Shown here piece by piece: positions 16,342 through 25,747 of a DNA stretch of 64,000 bases. This stretch comes from Amorphus coralli DSM 19760 (lineage in GTDB: Bacteria > Pseudomonadota > Alphaproteobacteria > Rhizobiales > Amorphaceae): assembly GCF_000374525.1 (NCBI RefSeq), contig NZ_KB894570.1:835065-899064 (forward strand), written 5' to 3'. How positions within the stretch are numbered: the first letter of the stretch is position 1; the number at the start of each line of letters is the position of its first letter. Position numbers and translations under genes: made by a program. The notes under the pieces are model-generated. The model made no database searches. It saw nothing but the letters and a program-made list of their open reading frames with translations, and was not told where the DNA came from.

Positions 16342-19300
16342 TCAGTTGCGCCCGACGAAGCAGTCGCCGCCCGCCGCCTTCAGCTCGGCGCAGAGCTGGT
16401 TGGCCTGCTCGCGGGTCTGGGTTGGCAGGCGCACCCGGTAGAAGGTGCCGCGCGAGCCCAGGTCGGCCGACTGGATCGAGGGCTCGCGGCCACCCAGCAC
16501 GGCCGGGAATCGCTGCTGCAGCTGACGGTAGGCGGTCTGCGCCTGGTCGGCAGAGCGCTGCGAGGAGACCTGGACGGCCCAGTCGCCTGTGGACGCGGCT
16601 GCCGGTGCGCTTGTCGCCGCCGGCTGGGTTGCGGCCGTCTGGGTCTGGGTCGGCGCCTGGGTGGCCTGCTGGTTGGCCCGCCGCGTCTGGGCCGCCAACA
16701 GGGCCGGAGAAACGCGCTCGCCTACCGATGTGTCGGGCGCCGCCGTGCGCGCCGGTGCCGGAAGCGTTGCAGACGGGCTGGTGGCGGCGGTGTCCGTCGT
16801 GCCCGCATCGGGAACCAGCGACAGCGGACCGCTCTGCTGCGGTGTGGACGTGACCCGGGTGGTGGACACGGTGCGGGTGCCTTCCGACGGGGCCGGACGC
16901 GGAGCGGGGGCGGCTTCCGGTTCCGGAACGATGCGTTCGGAGGTCCGGATCGGCGACAGCACCTCGGCTGCGGGGGCCTCCGCGGTCTCCTGCCCGTCGT
17001 CGGCCGGAGGCGCCGCGTCGGTGGCAGTCTCGGTCGCGGCATCCGGGCTCGTGGCCTCCGGCCCGCTCGGGGCGGCGTCGTCGGCAGTCGCGATGTCGGT
17101 CGGCGCAGGCGCACTCTCCGGCGCGGTTTCCGCCACCGGCGCCGGCGACGTGGTCACCGGCTCGGCGGGCGCTTCGGTGCTGGTCTCATCGGGCGCCGGC
17201 GGAATGAGCCCCGTGGTGTTGCCCGAGCTCGCATTCAGTTCTTCCGCCGGAATGATCGTCCCGTCCGGACGAACCACGACGGTGCGAACCCGTTTCGGCA
17301 GCATCGGCGACGACAGGCCATTTCCAGCGCTGCTCGTCTGGGTCGGATCGATCGGCTCCTCGCGGCTGCGCACCAGGCGGCCACTCTCGGTACCGGTCTC
17401 GCCGACCCGGTCGTAGATCGCTTTGGAGCCGTCTGCCGTATCGGCGTCGTCTCCCTCCGCCATGACCTTGACCCCGTCGGTGTCGGCCCTGATCACCGGC
17501 GGCGGACCATCCGCGGCCTGCTCTCCACCCGACAGGATGGAATATGCCGCATAGCCGCCTCCGCCGAGGAGGAGGAGCAGGACGACAGCCGCCACCGAGC
17601 GGCCATATCGACGGCGGGGACGCTCCGACAGGCCCAGAGCGCTGTCCATCTCCTCCAGCGAATGCGGAGGCAACGCGTGCTCGTCGTCCCATTCGGGCTC
17701 GGATTCGTCGTAATAGTCGTCCGCGTAGTCTTCCTCGTCGTACGCGTCGTCATAATCGTCCGTTTCCGCGTCACCGCCGGTTGCCGGCATGGCGACGGAG
17801 GGCTTCGCCGGCCAGTCGGCACCGGACAGCGCAGACCCTTGAGCCTTGCCCCGCGGCGCTGCGGGCTGACGCGGATCCTCGTCGAACAGGGCATCGGACA
17901 GGCGATCGGCCACCCCGGAAGTCTCGCCGGACGTTCCCCCTGAGGCGCCCGTCTTGGCCGCCTGTGAAGACGCCGCGGGCCAGCGGCTCCACGGATCGGT
18001 GCCGCCAAGGCCGGGAAGATCGAAATCGAGATCGCTTGCGGGAGGGGCCGGAGCCGGCTCGGGGTCACGATCATGGGGGCGGTCCGCCGCATCGAGCCCG
18101 AAACGAAACGCGGGCACGGCCCGGCGAACCTTGGGCGGCAGCGCCGGGAAGACGCTCGGAGGCCCATCGTCCTCCTCGTTCTCGTCCGGTTCGCGCCCCT
18201 CCGTCGTGCCCCCGGTTCGCTCAGGACCGGCAACCGAAGCCTCGTCCACGTCGTCAGGGTCTTTGGCGCCGTCGACCTCGTCATCGGCATCGTCGACCGG
18301 AATGGCGGGACCTGCGCGCACGAAGGACGGTGGAGGAGCGAGCATTGCATCTTCGCGGTCGGGGTCGAGCGGCGCGTCCAGTTCCTCGGGAAGATCGTCC
18401 GGGTCCTCTCCACGCTCAGCAGGCTTGCGGAAGTCGTCCGCCGTCGCGTCTGGCTCGGCCGCAACAAGATCGAACTCGAAATCGATGCCGTCGAGATCGG
18501 TGGCAACGTGCTCCCCACCCTCCTCGCCGTCATCGGCATCGGAGGAAAGCGGATCGTCGCCGAACACCGTCTCCAGCGGCGCGTCCTCATCGCCTTCAGC
18601 CGCGTGGCCGCCAACCGACAGCGCGATCGCGTCGGCAAGCGCGTCCTCGTCGAGGGTCCATCCGGCATCCTCGTCGTCGGTGTGCCCAGCCTCGGTGTCG
18701 GCTGGTTCATCGGCGAAAAGGTCGATGTCCGAGGTCGCGTCGGATTCGTCGTACTCGGACTCGGCTGTGTCCCGGAAATCGTCTCCGAGAGGGTCGCGCT
18801 CCCGCTCCCAGCCAACAGCGGGCGGAGTGTCACGGTCTTCATCCACCGCCGACGGCGGGGGCGCATCCGGAACGGGTGCCGTCACGGTTTGCTCGGATCG
18901 CGGCCGGTCCGGTGCGTCGCTCGCCACGGGGGTGGCGCGCGACTGGAACGGACGTGGCGCTGCCTCGCCTGCGGGCGTCGGTGTGGACTGGGGCACCCCC
19001 CAGCTCGTCGCTGGCCTCACCAGGTCGGGAGACAGCGTGTCGGCTGCCGGCGCGGCGGGCCCATGGCGCGCCAGGCGGCTGCGCAGCTGTTCCAGTGCGC
19101 CGGCCGCCTCCGAACTGATCGCATCGTGGTCGCGGGCATGCTCGACACGCTCGGCATTCTCGCGGCTCGCCGGCGCGATCGGGCGCGCGCCAGAGCTGCC
19201 GAAGGCCGGACGCTCCGTCTCGGCCGGGCGCGCAGCAGGCTCCGGCGGGCGGGCCGGCTCTGGGCGGACCGAGGGCGTTGCCGGCGCGGCAGGCGCGGTC

Positions 19301-19956
19301 GGAGTGGCGCGCGAGAAGCTTGGCCTCGGCGCGTCCGACGGCTTCGTCGAAGGGAAGGAGAAAGACGGGCGCACGCGCGGCACGGGGTCGGAGGTGGCAC
19401 CACCCGAAGGCGTGGCCGTTCCGTCGGACTCCAGCTCGTCCATCAACGCCTGCATGAAGGGGTCGTCGTCCCCGTCGTCCTCCGGCGCATCGACCGCCAG
19501 AGGATCCTGATCCACTGGCTGGACTTCGCTCATGGCACCCGCCGGACCGGCCGCGGGAGCGGACGGCCCGTCATCGGAATACGGAATGCCCGCCAATCGG
19601 TCGCCCGTCGCATCGTCGTCCTCGCCCGGCGATTCTTCGACCGACTCGTCGATGTCCGCGCTGCTTCCGAACGAGTCCTCGGGGGCATCCGGAGCATCGG
19701 GATCGGCTCCCTGCTCCTCGCTTTCCGGCGTGGAGAGAAAGGGCCGGCGGGGAATGCGCCGCGGATGCGCTTCCGGTTCGGACAGGCCCTCGACGTCCTC
19801 GTCAGCCATACGGCGTACCGGACGCGGCGCGTCGCCGTCCTGCCCGCCCATGAAGCGGGTCAGTTCCGCCAGCGGGTCCGATGCCTCGGCGGGATCGCCC
19901 TCACCGGCCTTGCGGGGGCCGATGGAGCGGCGGACGTTCGAATTGGAATTCGTCAT
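16342..19956 (-). CDS. Very large SPOR-domain membrane protein
   Basis: A 1204-residue protein beginning MTNSNSNVRRS, with a DPLAELTRFMG segment near residue 25 that recurs in related Hyphomicrobiales proteins. About 780 residues of Asp/Glu/Pro/Ala-rich, probably disordered cytoplasmic sequence come first. A single membrane helix follows at about 785-807 (SVAAVVLLLLLGGGGYAAYS), then a Pro/Ala/Thr-rich periplasmic linker. A C-terminal SPOR domain (about 1124-1204) begins DWAVQVSSQRSADQAQTAYR. SPOR domains bind glycan strands stripped of peptide stems at division septa, so this is likely a septal or envelope protein. Its place between argS and nagZ is typical; the length is extreme. Confidence 0.9.
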   Translation of the reverse strand: MTNSNSNVRRSIGPRKAGEGDPAEASDPLAELTRFMGGQDGDAPRPVRRMADEDVEGLSEPEAHPRRIPRRPFLSTPESEEQGADPDAPDAPEDSFGSSADIDESVEESPGEDDDATGDRLAGIPYSDDGPSAPAAGPAGAMSEVQPVDQDPLAVDAPEDDGDDDPFMQALMDELESDGTATPSGGATSDPVPRVRPSFSFPSTKPSDAPRPSFSRATPTAPAAPATPSVRPEPARPPEPAARPAETERPAFGSSGARPIAPASRENAERVEHARDHDAISSEAAGALEQLRSRLARHGPAAPAADTLSPDLVRPATSWGVPQSTPTPAGEAAPRPFQSRATPVASDAPDRPRSEQTVTAPVPDAPPPSAVDEDRDTPPAVGWERERDPLGDDFRDTAESEYDESDATSDIDLFADEPADTEAGHTDDEDAGWTLDEDALADAIALSVGGHAAEGDEDAPLETVFGDDPLSSDADDGEEGGEHVATDLDGIDFEFDLVAAEPDATADDFRKPAERGEDPDDLPEELDAPLDPDREDAMLAPPPSFVRAGPAIPVDDADDEVDGAKDPDDVDEASVAGPERTGGTTEGREPDENEEDDGPPSVFPALPPKVRRAVPAFRFGLDAADRPHDRDPEPAPAPPASDLDFDLPGLGGTDPWSRWPAASSQAAKTGASGGTSGETSGVADRLSDALFDEDPRQPAAPRGKAQGSALSGADWPAKPSVAMPATGGDAETDDYDDAYDEEDYADDYYDESEPEWDDEHALPPHSLEEMDSALGLSERPRRRYGRSVAAVVLLLLLGGGGYAAYSILSGGEQAADGPPPVIRADTDGVKVMAEGDDADTADGSKAIYDRVGETGTESGRLVRSREEPIDPTQTSSAGNGLSSPMLPKRVRTVVVRPDGTIIPAEELNASSGNTTGLIPPAPDETSTEAPAEPVTTSPAPVAETAPESAPAPTDIATADDAAPSGPEATSPDAATETATDAAPPADDGQETAEAPAAEVLSPIRTSERIVPEPEAAPAPRPAPSEGTRTVSTTRVTSTPQQSGPLSLVPDAGTTDTAATSPSATLPAPARTAAPDTSVGERVSPALLAAQTRRANQQATQAPTQTQTAATQPAATSAPAAASTGDWAVQVSSQRSADQAQTAYRQLQQRFPAVLGGREPSIQSADLGSRGTFYRVRLPTQTREQANQLCAELKAAGGDCFVGRN

Positions 19957-20021
19957 ATAGCGAACCGCCGTACACCTTGTCTCACGTCAAGCGTCTCGGT
20001 TCGGTGCCACCTCGGTTGCCG

Positions 20022-21782
20022 TCAGCGCATCTCGTCCGGAGCCGACACTCCCAGGACGCTCAGCCCTGCCTTGAGTGTCGTCCGTGTCGCGACGACCAGC
20101 GCGATCCGAGCCTTCGTGGACCGTGGATCGTCAGGATTAATAAAGCGTAAGTGTGGCAGTTCCTTCCCACGATTCCAGTGTCCGTGGAACGCACTCGCGA
20201 GGTCATGAAGGTAGAAGGCCACGCGATGCGGCTCACGCGCGTCGGCCGCCGCCTCCACGATCCTCGGCCACTCGGCGATCTTGGCGATCAGGGCCGTTTC
20301 ACCGGGATCCTCCAGCGCGCTCAGGTCTGCGCCGGCAAGCGCCGCGGGCTCGACTGTCACGTCCGGCATCTCCTCGCCGAGCTGGCGGAGGACAGAAGCG
20401 CAACGGGCATGGGCGTACTGGACATAGAAGACCGGGTTGTCCCGGCTCTGTTCGGTCACGGTCTTGAAGTCGAAGTCCAGCGGCGCGTCGGCCTTGCGGA
20501 ACAGCATCATGAAACGCACGGCGTCGGTGCCGACCTCGTCGACCACGTCGCGCAGGGTGACGAAGTCGCCGGCCCGCTTGGACATCCGCACGGGCTCGCC
20601 GCCCCGGAACAGCTTGACCAGCTGGGTGAGCTCGATGGTCAGCGACCCGCGCTCGTCGGTCAGTGCCGCGACCACCGCCTTCATGCGCTTCACGTAGCCG
20701 CCGTGGTCGGCGCCGAAGACGTCGATCATGTCGGAGAAGCCGCGCAGGATCTTGTCGTAGTGATAGGCAATGTCGCTGGCGAAGTAGGTGTAGCTGCCGT
20801 CCGACTTCATCAGGGCGCGGTCGATGTCGTCGCCGAACTGGGTGGAGCGGAACAGCGTCTGCTCGCGGTCTTCCCAGTCCTCGACGGCCTGCCCCTTCGG
20901 CGGCGGAAGGGTGCCCTGATAGATGAGATCGCGCTCGCGCAGGCTGGCGATCGCCTCCGCCACCCGGTCACGGCCGTTCGTGGTGAGCGAGCGCTCCGAG
21001 AAGAACACGTCGTGCTCGATGGAAAGCGCCGCGAGATCCTCGCGGATCATTTCCATCATTTTGTCGACGGCGTAGAGCCGGACGATGGGCAGCCAGTCCG
21101 CCTCGTCCATCCCGAGGAGGGTCCGCCCCTTCTCGGCAGCCAGCGCTTCACCGACACCCTTCAGGTAATCGCCGGGATAGAGCCCGTCCGGGATCGCGCC
21201 GATCTCCTCGCCCAGCGCCTCGCGGTAGCGCAGGAAGGCGGAGCGCGCGAGCACGTCCACCTGCGCGCCGGCGTCGTTGACGTAGTATTCGCGGGTGACG
21301 TCGTAGCCGCAGAAATCCAGAAGGTTGGCGATCACGTCGCCCACCACTGCGCCCCGGCAGTGACCGACATGCAACGGACCGGTCGGGTTGGCGGAGACAT
21401 ATTCCACGTTGATCGGCCGGCTCGCGCCGACCGCGCTGCGCCCGTAGCCCGCGCCGTCGCGCAACACCGCGGCAAGCACGGTGGCCCACATGGCTCGGGC
21501 AAGCCGGATGTTCACGAAGCCCGGGCCGGCCACTTCGACGGAGTCTATATCCGCGTCCTCGGCAAGCTGCGCGGCGAGTTCCGTCGCCAGCTCCCGGGGC
21601 TTGCGGCCCAGCTGCTTCGACAGCACCAGCGCGGCGTTGGTGGCGAGGTCGCCGTGGCTCGGGTCGCGAGGCGGCTCGACGACGATCTTCGAGCGATCGA
21701 TCGCGGCCCCGTCGGGACCGGCGAGATCCATGCGCGAGAGGGCCGCCGCGACCCGGTCGGCGAATTCGTTGAAGAGATTCAT
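20022..21782 (-). CDS. argS: Arginine-tRNA ligase
   Basis: A 586-residue class I aminoacyl-tRNA synthetase. The N-terminal Add-1 domain recognises the tRNA D-loop. The HIGH-type motif is [17 protein letters not shown] near 131-147, the KMSKS-type motif reads [13 protein letters not shown], and the DALR anticodon-binding domain ends the protein. Conserved [13 protein letters not shown] also fits ArgS. ATG 21782 begins [11 protein letters not shown]. The SPOR gene follows 65 bp downstream. Confidence 0.97.
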   Translation of the reverse strand: MNLFNEFADRVAAALSRMDLAGPDGAAIDRSKIVVEPPRDPSHGDLATNAALVLSKQLGRKPRELATELAAQLAEDADIDSVEVAGPGFVNIRLARAMWATVLAAVLRDGAGYGRSAVGASRPINVEYVSANPTGPLHVGHCRGAVVGDVIANLLDFCGYDVTREYYVNDAGAQVDVLARSAFLRYREALGEEIGAIPDGLYPGDYLKGVGEALAAEKGRTLLGMDEADWLPIVRLYAVDKMMEMIREDLAALSIEHDVFFSERSLTTNGRDRVAEAIASLRERDLIYQGTLPPPKGQAVEDWEDREQTLFRSTQFGDDIDRALMKSDGSYTYFASDIAYHYDKILRGFSDMIDVFGADHGGYVKRMKAVVAALTDERGSLTIELTQLVKLFRGGEPVRMSKRAGDFVTLRDVVDEVGTDAVRFMMLFRKADAPLDFDFKTVTEQSRDNPVFYVQYAHARCASVLRQLGEEMPDVTVEPAALAGADLSALEDPGETALIAKIAEWPRIVEAAADAREPHRVAFYLHDLASAFHGHWNRGKELPHLRFINPDDPRSTKARIALVVATRTTLKAGLSVLGVSAPDEMR

Positions 21783-21924
21783 GGACTATCCGAACAAGCG
21801 CTGACGCATCCGCCGCGAGCCCTGCCACCGCCGTGGCGTGGCCGACCCTCCGCAGAAGCGTCACAAAACATTGAAACAAAACGACTTTTCAGCGGGAAAT
21901 CGGCCCTCGCGGACGGCGCGTGAT

Positions 21925-23139
21925 CTACCGCAATTCCGGGGTGGCGTCAAACAGGCGGCGATGTTCGTGGAAGGCGAAACGGTCGGTCATGCCGGCGATG
22001 TAGTCGCACACCCTGCGGCGAAGCTGGTCCGCGTTGGCCGGGTCGAGATCACCGCGCCATTCGTCCGGCATCGTCTCCGGCCGCTCGACGAAGGCGGTGA
22101 ACAGGTCGCTGACGACCCGGCCCGCGCGCTCGCGTACGGCAAGCACCGACGGCGCCCGGTAGACGCGTGCCATGAGGAACGCCTTCACCGCCTTCTCAGC
22201 CTCCGACACCGATGGCGAAAACCCGACCAGCATGTCCGAATGGGCGCGCACGTCGTCGGCCGTCTCCACGCCAGCGGCAGCGATCCGGCGGCGGCTTTCG
22301 TCGATCACATCCTCGATCATCCGCGTCAGCACCCGCCGACCGATCTCGTGGACCACGCGAGGCCGCTCCAGATCCGGGTAGCGTGCGTCGATCTCCTCCA
22401 GGAAGCCGCCCACCAGCGGCACTTCCCTCAGATCGTCGACATCAATCAGCCCGGCCCGCAGTCCGTCATCGATGTCATGGGCGTCGTAGGCGATGTCGTC
22501 GGCGATCGCCGCCACCTGGGCCTCGAGACCGGGCTGCGTCCACGGCTCCAGCGCGAGAAAGCCCGGATCGGTGCGGAAGGCGTGCGGAAGCGGCCGGCCG
22601 GCATAGCGCCCGATGCCGTTGCCCTCGCGGTCGGCCAGGGGACCGTTGTGCTTGACCAGTCCCTCCAGCGTCTCCCACGCGAGGTTCAGCCCGTTGAAGG
22701 TGGCGTAGCGCCGCTCCAGCCGGGTGACGATGCGGTAGGACTGGGCATTGTGGTCGAAACCGTCGAAGCCCTGCATCATCCGGTCGAGCACGTCCTCGCC
22801 CTCGTGACCAAAGGGCGTGTGGCCGAAATCGTGGGCGAGCGCGACGGATTCGGCCAGGTCCTCGTCGAGGCCGAGAACCCGGGAGATGGAGCGCGCGATC
22901 TGGGCGACCTCAAGCGAATGCGTCAGCCGGGTGCGGTAGTGGTCGCCCTCCAGGGAGACGAACACCTGCGTCTTGTGGGTCAGCCGCCGGAACGCGGTGG
23001 AATGGACGATGCGGTCGCGGTCGCGCTGGAAATCCGAGCGCGTGCGGCTTCCCGGTTCCTCGATGCGCCGGCCGCGCGAGCGCGCCGGATCGGAGGCGTA
23101 GCCCGCCCGCGGACGGTCGTAGGCGAAATCGTCGCTCAC
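21925..23139 (-). CDS. dgt: Deoxyguanosinetriphosphate triphosphohydrolase-like protein
   Basis: A 404-residue HD-domain phosphohydrolase of the dGTPase-like family, which removes triphosphate from deoxynucleotides and helps balance dNTP pools. Metal-site segments are RTRLTHSLEVAQIARS (near 70-85) and VALAHDFGHTPFGHEGEDVLD (near 100-120). The family start motif RIVHSTAFRRLTHKTQVF is also present. GTG 23139 has GGGGAT 5 nt upstream. It is transcribed away from erpA, and the 109-bp divergent region should hold both promoters. Confidence 0.93.
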   Translation of the reverse strand: MSDDFAYDRPRAGYASDPARSRGRRIEEPGSRTRSDFQRDRDRIVHSTAFRRLTHKTQVFVSLEGDHYRTRLTHSLEVAQIARSISRVLGLDEDLAESVALAHDFGHTPFGHEGEDVLDRMMQGFDGFDHNAQSYRIVTRLERRYATFNGLNLAWETLEGLVKHNGPLADREGNGIGRYAGRPLPHAFRTDPGFLALEPWTQPGLEAQVAAIADDIAYDAHDIDDGLRAGLIDVDDLREVPLVGGFLEEIDARYPDLERPRVVHEIGRRVLTRMIEDVIDESRRRIAAAGVETADDVRAHSDMLVGFSPSVSEAEKAVKAFLMARVYRAPSVLAVRERAGRVVSDLFTAFVERPETMPDEWRGDLDPANADQLRRRVCDYIAGMTDRFAFHEHRRLFDATPELR

Positions 23140-23248
23140 CCGATCCCCTTTCCCGGCACCGCCGGGGGTTTTACGATGGACGGCGAAGTCTTACCTATGG
23201 GTCAGGCATGCTGACAAGTTGAGCCTTACGACAAGGCCTGGAGATTGA

Positions 23249-23599
23249 GTGGCGATGGACGCAGACGTTCAAGCCGATGTGGTGGTGACCGAGCGCGCGA
23301 TGCGCCGGATTGCCAAGATCCTGAGCAACGAGCCCTCCGACACAGCGCTGCGCGTCGGCGTGTCGGGCGGCGGCTGTTCGGGCTTCCAGTACACCTACGA
23401 CCTGGTGCGCGAACGCGAGAGCGACGACACGGTGATCGCCGGCAACGGCGCGACCGTGCTCATCGATCCGGTGTCGCTGCAGTATCTGTCCGGTTCGGAG
23501 ATCGATTTTGTCGACGACCTGATCGGCCAGTCGTTCCAGATCAACAACCCGAACGCCACCGCCTCCTGCGGCTGCGGCACCAGCTTCTCGCTGTTCTGA
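23249..23599 (+). CDS. erpA: Iron-sulfur cluster insertion protein, ErpA/HesB family
   Basis: A 116-residue A-type carrier that hands Fe-S clusters to apo-enzymes. The three ligand cysteines are plain: GGGCSGFQY near residue 48, and SCGCGTSF at the C-terminus. GTG 23249 has GGAG 5 nt upstream; ATG 23255, two codons on, is an alternative start. It is divergent from dgt and followed by xthA, a common arrangement in Hyphomicrobiales. Confidence 0.92.
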   Translation: MAMDADVQADVVVTERAMRRIAKILSNEPSDTALRVGVSGGGCSGFQYTYDLVRERESDDTVIAGNGATVLIDPVSLQYLSGSEIDFVDDLIGQSFQINNPNATASCGCGTSFSLF

Positions 23600-23705
23600 G
23601 GCGCCGCGGCCGCATGCCGCTTGCGCAGAGACGGCCGCCCGCGTCACCTTGGCGCCGAGGGATTCGGCACGGCTGGGCCGTGCACACGCGAACGGCGGGG
23701 ACCAC

Positions 23706-24485
23706 GTGAAGATCGCGACCTGGAACATCAACGGCGTCAAGGCGCGGCTCGACACCGCGTTGAAATGGCTCGGCGAGGCGGACCCGGACATCGTCTGCCT
23801 GCAGGAGATCAAGTCGGTCGACGAGGCGTTCCCGGGCGAGGCCTTCGAGCGGCTCGGCTACAACGTCACCACCCACGGCCAGAAGGGTTTCAACGGCGTC
23901 GCGATCCTCTCCAAGCGGCCGCTGGAAGACCCGGTGCGCGGCCTGGACGGCGCCCCGGACGACGTGCAGGCGCGTTACCTGGAAGGCGTCGTCTCCACCG
24001 ATGACGGCGTCGTGCGGGTGGCCAGCATCTACCTGCCGAACGGCAATCCCATCGAAACCGAGAAATTCCCCTACAAGCTCGCCTGGGCGGAACGTTTGAT
24101 CGCCCGGGCAGAGGAGCTGCGTGCGCTGGAGGAGCCGACGGTGCTCGCCGGCGACTACAACGTCATCCCCGATGCCATCGACGCGAAGAAGCCGGAGGTG
24201 TGGGTGAACGACGCGCTGTTCCAGCCGGAGAGCCGCGACTTCTACCGCCGCCTTCAGGCACTGGGCTATGTCGATGCGGTGCGCTCCACCACCGACGAGC
24301 CGAGCTACACATTCTGGGATTACCAGGCCGGCGCCTGGCAGCGAAACAACGGCATACGCATCGATCACCTGCTCCTGTCGCCGCAGGCCGCCGACCGGCT
24401 CGAGGACGTCACCATCGACCGCGACGTGCGCGGCTGGGAGAAGCCGTCGGACCACGTGCCGGTCATCGTGACGCTGGGTCTGTAG
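23706..24485 (+). CDS. xthA: Exodeoxyribonuclease III (AP endonuclease)
   Basis: A 259-residue endonuclease/exonuclease/phosphatase-fold enzyme of base-excision repair. It begins VKIATWNINGVKARL. Catalytic residues are visible in VCLQEIKS (Glu), LAGDYNVIP (Asp and Asn) and the closing SDHVPVIVTLGL (Asp-His). GTG 23706 follows a GGCGGGG stretch; an upstream extension of 19 codons to 23649 has no family likeness. It lies 106 bp after erpA. Confidence 0.95.
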   Translation: MKIATWNINGVKARLDTALKWLGEADPDIVCLQEIKSVDEAFPGEAFERLGYNVTTHGQKGFNGVAILSKRPLEDPVRGLDGAPDDVQARYLEGVVSTDDGVVRVASIYLPNGNPIETEKFPYKLAWAERLIARAEELRALEEPTVLAGDYNVIPDAIDAKKPEVWVNDALFQPESRDFYRRLQALGYVDAVRSTTDEPSYTFWDYQAGAWQRNNGIRIDHLLLSPQAADRLEDVTIDRDVRGWEKPSDHVPVIVTLGL

Positions 24486-24562
24486 GCGTTGCTCGCGATG
24501 CGGCGTCCACGCCGCTCGTCCGCCTGCGGGTCATCATTCCCAAAACCTGCTACACTCTCCGC

Positions 24563-24844
24563 ATGGGACCCGGACGCCTTCTGCTCGCAGTGCTGGCGGT
24601 TTGGAGTGTCGCCCCTGCCGCCCCGGCACAGGCGGAGATCCCCTGCGTGTGCAGCGACCGCAACGGCCAGCACCCGCTCGGCGCCATCGTCTGCATGAAG
24701 GTGGGCGACAAGGAGCGGCTGGTGCGCTGCGAGCGCAACCAGAACATCACATCGTGGCGGGTGTTGTCGGAGGGATGTCCGACGGCGGCCGTGGCGCCGG
24801 GCCAGACGGCGCGCCCAGACGGCGCGCAAAACGTTCGCCTGTGA
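24563..24844 (+). CDS. Small secreted Cys-rich protein of unknown function
   Basis: A 93-residue product starting MGPGRLLLAVLAVWSVAPA, a clear signal peptide probably cut after AQA near residue 23. The mature part has five cysteines (PCVCSD, VCMKVG, RCERN, EGCPTA), suggesting disulfide bonds in the periplasm, and ends in a Pro/Ala/Gln-rich tail. I recognise no characterised family. It lies between xthA and the converging exoR. A TACACT element 7 bp before the ATG and no obvious ribosome site raise the chance of a leaderless message. It is called real on the signal peptide and the codon pattern. Confidence 0.75.
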   Translation: MGPGRLLLAVLAVWSVAPAAPAQAEIPCVCSDRNGQHPLGAIVCMKVGDKERLVRCERNQNITSWRVLSEGCPTAAVAPGQTARPDGAQNVRL

Positions 24845-24850
24845 GGCGAG

Positions 24851-24880
24851 CTTTCCGGTTCAAAAGACTGAACTTGAAAG
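24851..24880. terminator. Stem-loop between converging Cys-rich gene and exoR
   Basis: CTTTCCGGTTCA and TGAACTTGAAAG pair over 12 positions, with one C-U mismatch and one G-U wobble on the forward strand, around an AAAGAC loop. It lies 7 nt after the forward stop and 39 nt from the exoR stop. There is no long U-run on either side. It may end or protect both messages. Confidence 0.4.
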
Positions 24881-24919
24881 ATAAACGACCAAATTCCGAC
24901 TCAACGCGCGAAGCAGCGC

Positions 24920-25747
24920 TCAGTTGGTTTTCTTCGAGCCGATCCAGGCATCGGCGAGCTGGGTGGCACGCTTGCGCTCGTCGTCGGAGGCGCGCGTGAA
25001 GGCCCGCTCCTGGCGCTCGCGGATCCATCCGCTGTCGGGACCGCTGGCGGTCTTGCGCGCGATGGTCAGCCACATCAGGCCGGTGACTGGCCGGCGCGGC
25101 ATCTCCTCGCCGAAGAACAGCAGGTCGCCGAGAAGCGCCTGAGCCTCCGGGTTGCCCTTCTCCGCCGACAGCTTCAGCCAGCGCGCCGCCAGCCGCGGAT
25201 CCCGACCGGTCTCCTGGGTCTCCAGATACATCCGGCCGAGCCGGTACTGGGCCTGCGCGCTGCCGAAATAGGAGGCGGCATAGGTGTAGAGATTGCGCGC
25301 CCGATCGACGTTCGGCTTCACCGCGCTGTCCTGGATGCCGGTCAGGTAGTAGTCGCCGAGTTCGATGATGGCATCGGCCACGAACGGCGCCTGGGGCGAG
25401 TTCGGAAGCTCGTCCACGTGGGCGTTTGCGACGCGGCTGAAATATTCGAACGCCTTGAGATCGTCCTCGTCGACGCCGTCGCCGTCGGCGTACATCCGGC
25501 CAAGCTTCCACTGGGCCATGGTGTGGTCGCTCTCGGCAGCGGTGCGCAGCTTGTCCACTGCCGCGGCCTTGTCGCCGCGATAGTAGGCGCGGACGCCGTC
25601 GCGGAAGGTGTCGAGCAGCGTCGAGGTTTTCGCAGGCGGAGCGGCGGGAACCGGCGGCAGAGCGTCGGCTGCGCGGACGTCGGCCGCCTGGAAGGTCAGG
25701 AAGGCGCCTGCAAACAACGCGCAGGCAACGAACTCATAGGTGCGCAT
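24920..25747 (-). CDS. exoR: ExoR-like periplasmic regulator with Sel1 repeats
   Basis: A 275-residue secreted protein. The signal peptide covers roughly residues 1-26 (MRTYEFVACALFAGAFLTFQ...). Sel1-type repeats follow: AAESDHTMAQWKLGRMYADG near 85, a spaced unit ending AQAQYRLGRMYLETQ, and LSAEKGNPEAQALLGDLLFF. In Sinorhizobium meliloti, ExoR is a periplasmic inhibitor of the ExoS/ChvI two-component system and controls exopolysaccharide and motility; being near xthA is also typical there. ATG 25747 is chosen for the signal peptide; the frame stays open upstream to 26557 without resemblance to anything. Confidence 0.88.
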   Translation of the reverse strand: MRTYEFVACALFAGAFLTFQAADVRAADALPPVPAAPPAKTSTLLDTFRDGVRAYYRGDKAAAVDKLRTAAESDHTMAQWKLGRMYADGDGVDEDDLKAFEYFSRVANAHVDELPNSPQAPFVADAIIELGDYYLTGIQDSAVKPNVDRARNLYTYAASYFGSAQAQYRLGRMYLETQETGRDPRLAARWLKLSAEKGNPEAQALLGDLLFFGEEMPRRPVTGLMWLTIARKTASGPDSGWIRERQERAFTRASDDERKRATQLADAWIGSKKTN

